A stretch of 64,000 nucleotides of DNA from Thioclava arctica. GTDB taxonomy: Bacteria > Pseudomonadota > Alphaproteobacteria > Rhodobacterales > Rhodobacteraceae. The first letter of the stretch is position 1, and every line of letters starts with the position of its first letter. Both the position numbers and the translations under genes were made by a program. Positions 1-8,205 of the stretch are shown here, in pieces. The stretch is taken from the NCBI RefSeq assembly GCF_040892615.1, contig NZ_JBFRYC010000005.1, positions 186,001 through 250,000 of the forward strand, read 5' to 3'. Below the pieces are notes generated by a model. The model was given only the letters and a program-made list of their open reading frames with translations, made no database searches and was not told the origin of the DNA.

Positions 1-1
1 T

Positions 2-361
2 GGCGAGAAGGGCGGTTTGCGGTGGGCGCAGGAACAGCCCAACCAGCTGTATTGGATGCCCTTGGGCGAGCGTCTGCAGGTGATCGAACGCGGAGAGGCC
101 AATCTGTCCCCCGAGGCCGATCGCACCAGCCGCGTCACGATTGGCCATGCCGAGGGGATGCCGCTTGCCTTCGCCAATATCTATGCCGATCTGGCCGAGG
201 CCATCCGCGCCGAGAAAGAGGGCCGTAGGATGGACCCCGCAGCTAACCTATATCCGCGCGCCGAAGATGGCCTACGCTCGATGGCGGCGGTGTTTGCGGT
301 GGCGCAAAGCGGTCACGCCGAGGGTGTCTGGGTCGATGCACGCCCGCCGATGTTTCGCTAA
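2..361 (+). CDS. Gfo/Idh/MocA-family oxidoreductase, C-terminal fragment (5' end outside window)
   Basis: The reading frame is open from base 2 and ends at a TAA at 359-361. It encodes about 119 residues, which look like the C-terminal end of a Gfo/Idh/MocA NAD(P)-dependent sugar or polyol dehydrogenase: the stretch with FANIYADLAEAI, then a run with YPRAEDGLRSMAAV, then a short VWVDARPP tail. The Rossmann domain must lie to the left of the window. Its stop overlaps the stop of the convergent LacI gene by a few bases (358-361). Such enzymes commonly sit beside ribose-type ABC transporters and oxidise the imported sugar or inositol; the exact substrate cannot be told from this piece. Confidence 0.75.
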   Translation, partial: GEKGGLRWAQEQPNQLYWMPLGERLQVIERGEANLSPEADRTSRVTIGHAEGMPLAFANIYADLAEAIRAEKEGRRMDPAANLYPRAEDGLRSMAAVFAVAQSGHAEGVWVDARPPMFR

Positions 362-1356
362 GTGAGCGGGCGCAATGTCGCTCGCTCAATCACGCTGCAG
401 GGGAAGATTCGCGCCTCTGGATAGCGGTCGGGTTCGTTCAGCATCGCCACCATGAGTTCAATCGTGGAGGCGATGATCTGGCGGATCGGCTGGCGGATCG
501 TCGTGAGGTTGATGTTCTCCCAGCGCGCCATTTCCATGTCGTTGAGCCCGATGATCCCGATATCGCCGGGCACATCCAGCCCGCTTTCGCGGATCGCGGA
601 CAGCACACCGATGGATAGGACGTCATCGCCGCAGAAATAGGCCTCGGCAGGGCGTGCACGCAGCAGGCGCAGCATTTCGCGCCGACCTGCGTCAAACGAA
701 TAGTCGTCGGCAAAGGAATAGCTGGTCTTGATCGCGCGATGCGCCGAAAGTTCGGTCATGAAGCCGCTATAGCGATCCTGCGTTGAGGTCGCTCCTTCGG
801 GCCCGCCTAGAAAGGCGACATCGCGATAGCCATGCGCGATCAGCGTGCGCGCCGCCATCCGCCCGCATTCCACGTTGTCGATCCCCACGACATGCACCTG
901 CGGTGCCGCCGAGGCCCGCCCGAACGCATGCACCACCGGAATGCCGACATCGCGAAACGCCTTGGCAAAGCCGGGCGGCAAGGTGGAGGACGCTACCACC
1001 ACCCCATCGACCGAATATTGCCGCAACATGCGCACCGAGGCCTCGGGGTCGGTCTCATCCGAAAGATTCACCAAAAGCGGGCGCAAGCCGCGATCTTGTA
1101 GGCCGCGAGTGAACAGGTCGAACACTTCCAGAAAGATCGGGTTGTGAAAGTTGTTCGACACCAGCCCGATCAGCTTGGTGCGCCCGGTGGTCAGCGACGA
1201 GGCCAGCGCGTTGGGGCTATAGCCCAGTTCGCGCGCTGCCTTCTCGACCTTGCGCCGCATCTTGTCCGAAACCGAGGCCCCTTGCGTGAACACGCGCGAC
1301 ACCGCCGAGCGCGAAACCCCGGCGCGTTGTGCAACCTCTTTCAACGTAACGGCCAT
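358..1356 (-). CDS. LacI-family transcriptional regulator
   Basis: 332 residues from the ATG at 1356, preceded by GGGAG at good spacing; a longer frame to 1641 crosses the divergent promoter and is not credible. The N-terminus (MAVTLKEVAQRAGVSRSAVS, then RVF) is a LacI helix-turn-helix plus hinge helix containing SPNALASSL. The rest is a periplasmic-binding-protein-like effector domain with LIGLVSNNFHNP and the terminal TTIRQP motif. It is divergent from the sugar ABC operon and a perfect palindrome of LacI-operator type lies between them, so it probably represses that operon and itself until a sugar or derivative is bound. The ligand is unknown. Confidence 0.93.
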   Translation of the reverse strand: MAVTLKEVAQRAGVSRSAVSRVFTQGASVSDKMRRKVEKAARELGYSPNALASSLTTGRTKLIGLVSNNFHNPIFLEVFDLFTRGLQDRGLRPLLVNLSDETDPEASVRMLRQYSVDGVVVASSTLPPGFAKAFRDVGIPVVHAFGRASAAPQVHVVGIDNVECGRMAARTLIAHGYRDVAFLGGPEGATSTQDRYSGFMTELSAHRAIKTSYSFADDYSFDAGRREMLRLLRARPAEAYFCGDDVLSIGVLSAIRESGLDVPGDIGIIGLNDMEMARWENINLTTIRQPIRQIIASTIELMVAMLNEPDRYPEARIFPCSVIERATLRPLT

Positions 1357-1431
1357 TCCGGTCTGCTCCCTTTTCGCGTGTTGCGCGGTTTCTAGCGCGT
1401 ATCGCAACTCTGCACAGCTTGAAAGAGCGCG

Positions 1432-1461
1432 ATCATTTTTGCAACCGGTTGCAAAAATGAT
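1432..1461. promoter_or_regulatory. Perfect 30-bp palindrome, probable LacI-type operator
   Basis: The inner 16 bases are TTGCAACCGGTTGCAA and the symmetry extends without a mismatch for 15 bases on each side of the centre (1446/1447). The CCGG centre flanked by TTGCAA arms is the classical LacI/GalR operator style. It lies between the divergent LacI gene (ATG at 1356) and the ABC operon (ATG at 1544), about 83 bp before the transporter start. Binding by the adjacent regulator is inferred. Confidence 0.85.
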
Positions 1462-1543
1462 GCCGACATGCTTTACTCCGACTCGGAGGGGCAAAGGCGA
1501 GACGCGCATTTGCCGGGAGACAGTCAATTTTTGGGAGGAAATC

Positions 1544-2494
1544 ATGACGTCACTGATGAAACATCTGGCGCTGGCGGCTGTTGTCGCAGCAGCGCCCCTG
1601 ATGGCGGCCACTACGGCCTCGGCAGAGGGTGAGAAATACATTCTCGTCAGTCACGCCCCCGACAGCGACAGCTGGTGGAACACGATCAAGAATGGCCTTG
1701 CTCTGGCGGGCAAGCAGATGGATGTGCAGGTCGAATATCGCAACCCGCCGACGGGTGACTTGGCCGATATGGCGCGCATCATCGAGCAGGCCGCCGCCTC
1801 GCACCCGACCGGCATCATCACCACCTTGGCCGATTACGACGTGCTTTCGGGACCAATCCGTAATGCCGTAGATTCAGGTATTGATGTGGTTATCATCAAT
1901 TCCGGTACGCCCCAGCAGGCGCGCGATCTGGGCGCGCTGATGTATGTCGGCCAACCGGAATATGACGCAGGGCTCGCAGCCGGGCAGCGTGCCAAGGCCG
2001 ATGGCGTGAAAAGCTTTCTCTGCGTGAACCACTATATCAGCTCGCCCTCCTCGACCGAACGCTGCCAGGGCTTTGCCGATGGGCTGGGGGTCGAACTGGG
2101 CAACCAGATGATCGATTCCGGGCAAGACCCGTCCGAGATCAAAAACAAGGTGCTGGCCTATCTTTCGGCCAATCCCGATACCGATGCCGTGCTGACGCTT
2201 GGCCCGACCTCTGCAGACCCGACCATTCAGGCGCTGGAAGAGAACGGCATGGCGGGCGACATCTATTTCGGCACGTTCGATCTGGGTGAGGAAATCGTTA
2301 AGGCGATCAAGGCAGGCATCATCAATTGGGGCATCGACCAGCAGCCCTTCTTGCAGGCCTATCTGCCGGTGGTCGTGATGACGAACTATCACCGCTACGG
2401 CGTTCTGCCCGGCAATAATATCAACTCCGGCCCCGGCTTTGTGACCGCCGATGGCTTGGAAATGGTCGAGAAATTCGCCGGCGAGTACCGCTGA
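1544..2494 (+). CDS. Sugar ABC transporter substrate-binding protein (RbsB/Peripla_BP_4 type)
   Basis: 316 residues from the ATG at 1544, which follows GGGAGG closely; the longer open frame upstream runs through the operator and is discarded. Residues 1-28 form a Sec signal peptide ending in TASA-EG. The mature part has the ribose-binding-protein layout: a first strand with ILVSHAPDSDSWWNTIKNG, then DMARIIEQA, VVIINSGTP, and a second lobe with a GDIYFGTFDLGEE segment. It would deliver a monosaccharide or polyol to the permease encoded next. A hairpin follows the stop codon before the permease gene. Substrate is not deducible. Confidence 0.9.
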   Translation: MTSLMKHLALAAVVAAAPLMAATTASAEGEKYILVSHAPDSDSWWNTIKNGLALAGKQMDVQVEYRNPPTGDLADMARIIEQAAASHPTGIITTLADYDVLSGPIRNAVDSGIDVVIINSGTPQQARDLGALMYVGQPEYDAGLAAGQRAKADGVKSFLCVNHYISSPSSTERCQGFADGLGVELGNQMIDSGQDPSEIKNKVLAYLSANPDTDAVLTLGPTSADPTIQALEENGMAGDIYFGTFDLGEEIVKAIKAGIINWGIDQQPFLQAYLPVVVMTNYHRYGVLPGNNINSGPGFVTADGLEMVEKFAGEYR

Positions 2495-2508
2495 TCTGAT
2501 GTGAATCC

Positions 2509-2538
2509 GGGGGCGGTCGTTGCGCATTGGCCGCCCCC
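2509..2538 (+). terminator. Intercistronic hairpin between binding-protein and permease genes
   Basis: Ten-base arms (GGGGGCGGTC at 2509-2518 and GGCCGCCCCC at 2529-2538, one G-U pair) with a 10-base loop, followed by a pyrimidine-rich tract. It probably protects the binding-protein message or causes partial termination, giving less permease than binding protein. Confidence 0.65.
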
Positions 2539-2573
2539 TCTCTCTTTTCTCTTTCTCGGAGCCTCAACGCGCC

Positions 2574-3695
2574 ATGTCACACGCCCACACCCAATTGCCC
2601 GATGACGAGAGGATCAAGTCGCGCTCGCGTCTGCGCGAAGCCCTGATCCGCCCCGAACTCGGCGGCATCGTTGGCACCATCGTCGTCTTTGCCCTGTTCG
2701 CGGTTTTCGCCTTTGATAGCGGCATGTTCAAAAGCCAAGGCATCATGAACTGGAGCCAGGTCTCGGCGCAATTCATGATTATTGCGGTGGGCGCCTGCCT
2801 GCTGATGATCGCGGGCGAGTTCGACCTCTCCGTGGGGTCGATGATCGGCTTTTCGGGCATGATGATCGCGATGTTCTCTGTCACGTTGGGCTGGCCGGTC
2901 TGGCTGGCGATTCTCGTGACCTTTGTGCTGGCGCTGGCGATTGGGGCGCTCAACGGCTTTATCGTGGTGCGCACCGGGCTGCCCAGTTTTATCGTGACGC
3001 TGGCCTCGCTGTTCATCCTGCGCGGCTTTACGATTTATTTCCCCCAAACGATTGAGCGCAAGACCATCATCGGCGGCGTTTCCGAGGTCGCCCAAGGCGA
3101 TTGGCTCGCGGCGGTGTTTGGCGGCAAGATCCTCACGGGTCTGTTTACTTGGCTGGGCAATGCCGGGCTGATCGCCACCTTTGATCGCGGCCTGCGCAAG
3201 GGCCAGCCGGTTGTCGATGGCGTGCCGATGCTGATCGTCTGGGCGCTGGTTCTGGTGGTGATCGGTCATATCGTGCTGACGCGCACGCGGTTCGGCAACT
3301 GGATATTTGCCAGTGGCGGCGATGCGCAAGCAGCGCGCTATGCCGGTGTGCCGGTGAACCGCGTCAAGATTTTGATGTTCATGTTTACCGCCTTCTGCGC
3401 CACCGTCTTTGCCACTTGCCAAGTGATGGAGTTCGGCTCGGCCGGGGCGGATCGCGGCTTGCTGAAAGAATTCGAGGCGATCATCGCCGTGGTGATTGGC
3501 GGCGCCCTTCTGACGGGTGGCTATGGCAGCGTCATCGGTGCCGCGCTTGGTGCGCTGATCTTTGGCGTCGTGCAGCAGGGGCTGTTCTTTGCCGGTGTCG
3601 AAAGCTCACTATTCCGGGTGTTTCTGGGCGTCATTCTGCTGTGCGCGGTGATCCTGAACACCTATGTCCGTCGCCTGATTACCGGGGAGAGATAA
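2574..3695 (+). CDS. Sugar ABC transporter permease (RbsC-like, BPD_transp_2)
   Basis: 373 residues from the ATG at 2574, preceded by CGGAG. It is very hydrophobic with about ten membrane segments and carries the hallmarks of ribose-type permeases: the GEFDLSVGSMIG stretch near residue 85, NGFIVVRTGLPSFIVTLAS, and the cytoplasmic loop with GGDAQAARYAGVPV near residue 260. It makes the transmembrane channel together with the ATPase encoded next, which starts one base after this stop codon region. Only one permease gene is present, so it likely acts as a homodimer. Confidence 0.92.
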   Translation: MSHAHTQLPDDERIKSRSRLREALIRPELGGIVGTIVVFALFAVFAFDSGMFKSQGIMNWSQVSAQFMIIAVGACLLMIAGEFDLSVGSMIGFSGMMIAMFSVTLGWPVWLAILVTFVLALAIGALNGFIVVRTGLPSFIVTLASLFILRGFTIYFPQTIERKTIIGGVSEVAQGDWLAAVFGGKILTGLFTWLGNAGLIATFDRGLRKGQPVVDGVPMLIVWALVLVVIGHIVLTRTRFGNWIFASGGDAQAARYAGVPVNRVKILMFMFTAFCATVFATCQVMEFGSAGADRGLLKEFEAIIAVVIGGALLTGGYGSVIGAALGALIFGVVQQGLFFAGVESSLFRVFLGVILLCAVILNTYVRRLITGER

Positions 3696-3696
3696 A

Positions 3697-4482
3697 ATGA
3701 ACCCGCATGCTCCCATCATCCAGATGAAGAATATCGAAAAGCATTTCGGCTCGGTGATCGCGCTGGCCGGGGTCTCGCTTGAGGTCTTTCCCGGCGAATG
3801 TCATTGCCTGCTGGGCGATAACGGCGCGGGCAAATCGACCTTCATCAAGACCATGTCCGGGGTGCATAAGCCCACCAAGGGCGAGATCCTGTTCGAGGGC
3901 AAACCGCTACACTTCGACCGCCCGCGCGATGCGATCAATGCGGGAATCGCGACCGTCTACCAAGACCTTGCGATGATCCCGTTAATGTCGGTCAGTCGCA
4001 ATTTCTTTATGGGAAACGAGCCTTTGCGCAAGGTTGGGCCGCTCAAATTTTTTGACCATGAGCACGCCAATTCGGTGACCATGGAAGAGATGCGCCGCAT
4101 GGGCATCAACCTGCGCGGACCCGATCAGGCAGTGGGCACGCTGTCAGGCGGCGAGCGCCAGACGGTGGCGATTGCGCGCGCGGTGCATTTCGGCGCGAAG
4201 GTGCTGATATTGGATGAGCCGACCTCGGCGCTTGGGGTGCGCCAGACTGCGAATGTGCTTTCGACCATCGACAAGGTGCGCAAGCAAGGCATCGCGGTGG
4301 TGTTCATCACCCATAACGTGCGCCACGCGATGGCGGTGGCGGATCGCTTTACCGTGCTTAATCGCGGCAAGACCTTGGGCACCGCGCAGCGCGGTCAGAT
4401 CACGCCCGAGGAGTTGCAGGATCTCATGGCTGGCGGTCAGGAACTGGTTGAGCTGGAAGGCAGCCTTGGTGGCACCGTCTGA
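3697..4482 (+). CDS. Sugar ABC transporter ATP-binding protein (single nucleotide-binding domain)
   Basis: 261 residues. Walker A GDNGAGKST lies near residue 40, the signature LSGGERQ near 148, Walker B VLILDEPTSALG near 168 and the switch histidine in FITHN near 205. Ribose-family ATPases are often about 500 residues with two fused domains (RbsA); this one has a single domain, as in the fructose system FrcA. It powers uptake through the permease encoded immediately upstream and completes a binding protein - permease - ATPase operon. Confidence 0.93.
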   Translation: MNPHAPIIQMKNIEKHFGSVIALAGVSLEVFPGECHCLLGDNGAGKSTFIKTMSGVHKPTKGEILFEGKPLHFDRPRDAINAGIATVYQDLAMIPLMSVSRNFFMGNEPLRKVGPLKFFDHEHANSVTMEEMRRMGINLRGPDQAVGTLSGGERQTVAIARAVHFGAKVLILDEPTSALGVRQTANVLSTIDKVRKQGIAVVFITHNVRHAMAVADRFTVLNRGKTLGTAQRGQITPEELQDLMAGGQELVELEGSLGGTV

Positions 4483-4862
4483 GGGCGAGCGCTTTCGTCG
4501 TTCGCGTTAAAGCCTAAGGTAAGTCCGGCCCGGTTCCTTCAAAGCCCTATCCAAGCACCTGCGCGACCGACCGGAGCCGATTAGGCCCAAGCTCTCTTCT
4601 CACCTGAGGATCGAAAAACCGTTCAGGAATGCGCCGGGTGCCATGCGGGTTTCTGCATTTCTCAAGCTGCTCCAGCTTGGGTCCATCGGTGAGGCGACCT
4701 TTCCGAAAGATTCGCCTGCAACGCCCGCATCCTGCGACAAAAGGCTCGACGACTAGGTTTCGGAAAATACGCCCCTGTATGCCCCAAAGGGGCTTTCGAC
4801 GACCAAACGCTAAAACCCGGCTCAGTGAGCAGATAAGTATTTTCTATTTTTAGGAATTTAAG
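4483..4862. other. Intergenic region between sugar operon and tRNA-Phe, no gene seen
   Basis: No convincing reading frame. Two small hairpins are visible: CAAGCTG/CAGCTTG arms at 4663-4679 with a 3-base loop, and GCCCC/GGGGC at 4781-4793 followed by TTT, which may end transcription of the sugar operon. Confidence 0.5.
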
Positions 4863-4938
4863 TGGTGCCCGAAGGCGGACTCGAACCACCGACACGCGGA
4901 TTTTCAATCCGCTGCTCTACCAACTGAGCTATTCGGGC
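4863..4938 (-). tRNA. tRNA-Phe (GAA)
   Basis: Read on the minus strand, the gene starts GCCCGAA, has D-arm GCTC...GAGC, anticodon stem GCGGA/TCCGC enclosing the loop TTGAAAA (anticodon GAA), a T-loop GGTTCGAGTCC and an encoded CCA end at 4863-4865. It lies downstream of yacG in the same orientation. Confidence 0.97.
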
Positions 4939-5038
4939 ACTCTGGCCTTACGGCCTTGCTGGGCGGTTACTAAATCAGGGCGGGGAAGCTGTCCAGAGGG
5001 ATTTGTCAGAAAAATGAACGCGAGTGCCGGGGGGCCGG

Positions 5039-5230
5039 TTAGTGCGGCTTTTGCGCGCCGCCCTGCAAGTCGTCTGGATTGATGGGCGCGTGTTCTTCTT
5101 CCTCGACGGCGTCGCCGGGAATGACGTAAGATCCGTTCAGCCAACGCGCCAAATCCACATCCGCGCAGCGTTTTGAGCAGAACGGGCGGTATTTCGGATC
5201 AGATTCTTTCGCGCAGATCGGACAGCTCAC
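5039..5230 (-). CDS. yacG: DNA gyrase inhibitor YacG
   Basis: 63 residues with the YacG zinc ribbon: CPIC at residues 3-6 and CSKRC about 17 residues later, followed by ADVDLARWLNGSY, which is diagnostic for the family. In E. coli YacG binds GyrB and lowers gyrase activity. An acidic tail (EEEEH) follows. Its ATG overlaps the stop of the RNase E/G gene (ATGA at 5227-5230), so the two are translationally coupled in a minus-strand operon from infA through maf. Confidence 0.93.
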   Translation of the reverse strand: MSCPICAKESDPKYRPFCSKRCADVDLARWLNGSYVIPGDAVEEEEHAPINPDDLQGGAQKPH

Positions 5231-6261
5231 ACCACATCTCCCAGCAGAGAGCTTAGAGCAACACGGTCGCGCTTGCGCTGCAACTCGAAATTTCCAAGCG
5301 GTGTCCAGCCGGCCAACGAGGCCTCGGCCTCGCCTTTGAACGAGGTGCGTAGCTGTTGTTCAAGCGGCTGGCGATCGCGTTTGGGCATTGGGGCGAAATC
5401 GACGGTGACCTGCCCTCCCAGCCCACGCAGGCGCAACTGGCGCGGCAGGGCCCGCGCGGCGGCGATATTGGCCTTGAGCCCCGCTGCCGGCGACGTATCA
5501 TTACCAGTATTCACATCCACAGCAATCAGTGCGCGGGTGGGTTCGATCATCATATGCGCGCCCCAGTCCAATTCGACGCGCGGCTGTAACAGCGCCTCGA
5601 TCGCGTCGGTCGCGCCATGATCGTCAAAGCCGCCCTCAACCACCTCATCTGGTGCCGGATCAGCCCAGTCGCGCCACGCCTCTTCATGCGGGCTGGGCGC
5701 ATCGACAAGCAATTCCGGCGCGCCTGAGAGATCGGCCATCACAGCCTCGGACAGGGTGCGCATCGCAGCGATATCCTCGGCGATGTCAGTCGCGTCGGCA
5801 TGCGCAGCAACCGAGCGCAGGATCAACCCGGCCTGCGCGCCCGACATCTCCGCCTCGGCCAGAGATTGCAGGCTGGCGCGTAAGTCTTCGTCGCGAATTC
5901 GGCGTGAGATATTCAGTCCGGGCGCGCCGGGGGTGACAATCGCGTGGCGCGATTTGAACAAGACCCGCAGCGTGACGGGCAGCGCCTTGCCGGGCTCGCT
6001 CCCGCCCGAGACCTGAACGATCACGGTTTGGCCCGGGCTCAATCCCTTTACCTCGCGCAGAAAGCCGCGCGCGCCTTGGGGTAGATCGACGAACACTCCG
6101 CCTTGCCCCTTCATCTGGCGCCCGATCACGCCACGACAGATCGCGCCGGGGGCCAGCGCCACGCCCGGATCAATCAGCAAATCTTCCAGCTGCCCATCCA
6201 CCATCAACGCAGCCGCCTCACGGCCCGCGATTTGATCCAGCAGAATGACCCGTCCAATCAT
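5227..6261 (-). CDS. Short ribonuclease E/G-family protein
   Basis: 344 residues from the ATG at 6261, which overlaps the maf stop (ATGA) and has GGGAG at proper spacing. The sequence follows RNase E/G: an N-terminal S1-like part with GGVFVDLPQGARGFL, then the catalytic core with MMIEPTRALIAVDVNTGND, whose Asp corresponds to the first Mg ligand, and VTVDFAPMPKR, whose Asp corresponds to the second. It is clearly shorter than RNase G (about 490 residues) and has no CPxC zinc link, so dimer-dimer assembly may differ. Small versions between maf and yacG are, as I recall, normal in Rhodobacteraceae. Role in RNA processing is inferred from family. Confidence 0.85.
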   Translation of the reverse strand: MIGRVILLDQIAGREAAALMVDGQLEDLLIDPGVALAPGAICRGVIGRQMKGQGGVFVDLPQGARGFLREVKGLSPGQTVIVQVSGGSEPGKALPVTLRVLFKSRHAIVTPGAPGLNISRRIRDEDLRASLQSLAEAEMSGAQAGLILRSVAAHADATDIAEDIAAMRTLSEAVMADLSGAPELLVDAPSPHEEAWRDWADPAPDEVVEGGFDDHGATDAIEALLQPRVELDWGAHMMIEPTRALIAVDVNTGNDTSPAAGLKANIAAARALPRQLRLRGLGGQVTVDFAPMPKRDRQPLEQQLRTSFKGEAEASLAGWTPLGNFELQRKRDRVALSSLLGDVV

Positions 6262-6830
6262 GCCCATTCTCCCTTGATGCCAGCAGCGGCCAACAATGTT
6301 GCGGTTTCGCTTAATGGCAGGCCGACGACGCCCGTGTAGCTGCCTTGCAGCCACGGCACGAACGCCCCGCCAAGGCCCTGAATGGCATAGCCACCCGCCT
6401 TGCCACGCCATTCGCCACTGGCCAGATAGCCATTCACGTCTTCATTGCTGAGCGGTTTGAACTTGACCACGGTATCGACCAGCCGCTCGCGCAGGCCAGA
6501 CGCGCTGCGCACAGCGATCGCTGTCAGTACATGATGACGTCGACCCGACAGGAGCCACAGAAACTCTGCCGCCTGCTTTTCGTCATCGGGTTTGCCCAGA
6601 ATGCGGCGGCCACAGGTCACGGTGGTATCGGCACTCAGGATCACCTCATCAGCGGCCATCTCAAGCGCCATCGCCTTTTCGCGCGCCATGCGCGTCACAT
6701 AATCGCGCGGCGACTCCCCCTTGGCGGGGGTCTCGTCGATTTCGGCAGGGCGCAGGGCGGCAGGCTCCAGACCCAATTGGGCCAAAAGCTCCCGCCGACG
6801 CGGACTTGCCGATCCCAGAATAAGTTTCAA
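6258..6830 (-). CDS. maf: Maf-family nucleotide pyrophosphatase
   Basis: 190 residues starting MKLILGSASPRRRELL, the Maf nucleotide-binding signature (GSxSPRR). Further family motifs are ILSADTTVTCGRRILGKP (catalytic Asp and the substrate-reading GKP loop) and AGGYAIQGLGG near residue 145. Maf proteins hydrolyse canonical or modified NTPs to NMP and pyrophosphate and have been linked to septum control. The gene lies between infA (9 bp upstream) and the RNase E/G gene, with which it overlaps by four bases. Confidence 0.95.
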   Translation of the reverse strand: MKLILGSASPRRRELLAQLGLEPAALRPAEIDETPAKGESPRDYVTRMAREKAMALEMAADEVILSADTTVTCGRRILGKPDDEKQAAEFLWLLSGRRHHVLTAIAVRSASGLRERLVDTVVKFKPLSNEDVNGYLASGEWRGKAGGYAIQGLGGAFVPWLQGSYTGVVGLPLSETATLLAAAGIKGEWA

Positions 6831-6839
6831 CAGATCCGC

Positions 6840-7058
6840 TTACTTGAAACGGTAGTTGATGCGACCCTTCGTCAGGTCATAGGTGTTCATTTCCACCTGT
6901 ACCTTGTCGCCTGCAAGAACGCGGATGCGGTTCTTGCGCATTTTGCCTGCCATATGCGCGATGATCTCATGGCCGTTTTCCAGCTCGACCCGAAATGTCG
7001 CGTTAGGCAGGAGTTCCTTAACGACACCGGGAAATTCGAGCATTTCTTCCTTGGCCAT
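6840..7058 (-). CDS. infA: Translation initiation factor IF-1
   Basis: 72 residues, MAKEEMLEFPGVVKELLPNA onwards, with the S1/OB-fold core ending in DLTKGRINYRFK; essentially the standard alphaproteobacterial IF-1. The ATG at 7058 follows CGGAG at six bases; an in-frame GTG two codons earlier is too close to the same site. IF-1 binds the ribosomal A site with IF-2 and IF-3 at initiation. Confidence 0.98.
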   Translation of the reverse strand: MAKEEMLEFPGVVKELLPNATFRVELENGHEIIAHMAGKMRKNRIRVLAGDKVQVEMNTYDLTKGRINYRFK

Positions 7059-7272
7059 GGTCACTCCGTATTTGAAAACCCGCAGATTGTGCGGGCGAGC
7101 GTTAAATGCGCCCGCAAGCGCAAAATTTCAAGCGTAATGTCTAGCAGGAGCGGGCTTTTCCCTCACGGAGTTGACCATTTGGGTGAGAATTGCACCCCAG
7201 AGCCTGCACAGACAGGGGTTTGCGGGCGCAAGGGCTGTGGCAGATCGGCCTGAAACGCACCTGAGTCGCAGC

Positions 7273-7725
7273 TTACAGCCTGGGCGCGCCAAACCTGGCA
7301 ACCAAGTGGCCTCTGATCTGGTCGCGTGTGTCACGATAAGCCGCCAGTTTGGCGTCGCGACTCTCGCCAATGCCGGTGGGGTCAAGAATCGGCCAATATT
7401 CCACATCAAGGTGGAAAAACCGCGTGAATTCTAATGCTTGACGCTGAGACGCTGGTGAAAGCGCGACGACCAGATCAAACGCCGACAGATCATCGCCCCA
7501 TTCCTGCAATTCGCTAAACGAGCGCGACCGATGCCGCACCAGATCGACCCCGATCTCGGACATTACCGCGATAGTGAAACCGTCGATCTCAAGATCCGCC
7601 TTCACGCCCACGGATTGGACGTAAACATCGGTGCCGTAGAATTTCTTCATCATGCCTTCAGCCATTGGCGAGCGTGTCGCATTATGGTCGCAGGCAAAAA
7701 GCACCGAGGAGGGAAGATCGCCCAT
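7273..7725 (-). CDS. Low-molecular-weight protein-tyrosine phosphatase family protein
   Basis: 150 residues. The P-loop CDHNATRS (Cys12 to Arg18, CX5R) sits at the N-terminus as in LMW-PTPs and arsenate reductases, and the catalytic acid lies in ILDPTG near residue 113. The loop sequence is not the usual CxGNxCRS, so the substrate may be neither phosphotyrosine nor arsenate. It starts 3 bp after the UPF0262 stop and belongs to the hisD operon; in this family of bacteria it usually precedes infA. Confidence 0.85.
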   Translation of the reverse strand: MGDLPSSVLFACDHNATRSPMAEGMMKKFYGTDVYVQSVGVKADLEIDGFTIAVMSEIGVDLVRHRSRSFSELQEWGDDLSAFDLVVALSPASQRQALEFTRFFHLDVEYWPILDPTGIGESRDAKLAAYRDTRDQIRGHLVARFGAPRL

Positions 7726-7728
7726 CCG

Positions 7729-8205
7729 TTACCTCGGCGCCAGAACAGCGACAAGGGTGAATAATCGACGCGCGGTATCGATATCGAGCTCGACCTTGCC
7801 TTCAAGGCGCTCTTGCAAGATCCGCGCCCCTTCGTTGTGAATGCCCCGGCGCGCCATGTCGATCGCCTCAATCTGGCTGGGCGGCAGTTTCTTAACGGCT
7901 TCGAAATAGCTTTCGCAGATCTGGAAATAGTCCTTCACCGCTTGGCGAAACGGGCCAAATGACAGGTGAAATTCGGCAACTTTAACCCCCGTCTCGGTTT
8001 GCGTATCAAACACCAGCCGCCGGTCGCGTACCCCAAGGTTCAGTGCAAAGGGCCCGGACGGTGCGGGCTGTCCATCGCGACCGGGCAGGATAAAGCTGTT
8101 ATCCTCAAGCAGGTCATAGACCGCGACTTTGCGCTCTTGCTCGATCTCGGGCGAGGGGGCGGGCAAGCCGCCAGTGTCCAGCACAAGCTGGCTGATCCGG
8201 GCCAT
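7729..8205 (-). CDS. UPF0262 family protein
   Basis: 158 residues from the ATG at 8205, whose T is shared with the hisD stop (TGATG) and which follows AGGAG. The sequence (ARISQLVLDTGGLPAPSPEI at the start; HNEGARILQERLEGKVELD near residue 130) matches what I know as UPF0262, a family of unknown function restricted mainly to Alphaproteobacteria. No catalytic motif is obvious. Coupled to hisD and the phosphatase gene. Confidence 0.85.
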   Translation of the reverse strand: MARISQLVLDTGGLPAPSPEIEQERKVAVYDLLEDNSFILPGRDGQPAPSGPFALNLGVRDRRLVFDTQTETGVKVAEFHLSFGPFRQAVKDYFQICESYFEAVKKLPPSQIEAIDMARRGIHNEGARILQERLEGKVELDIDTARRLFTLVAVLAPR

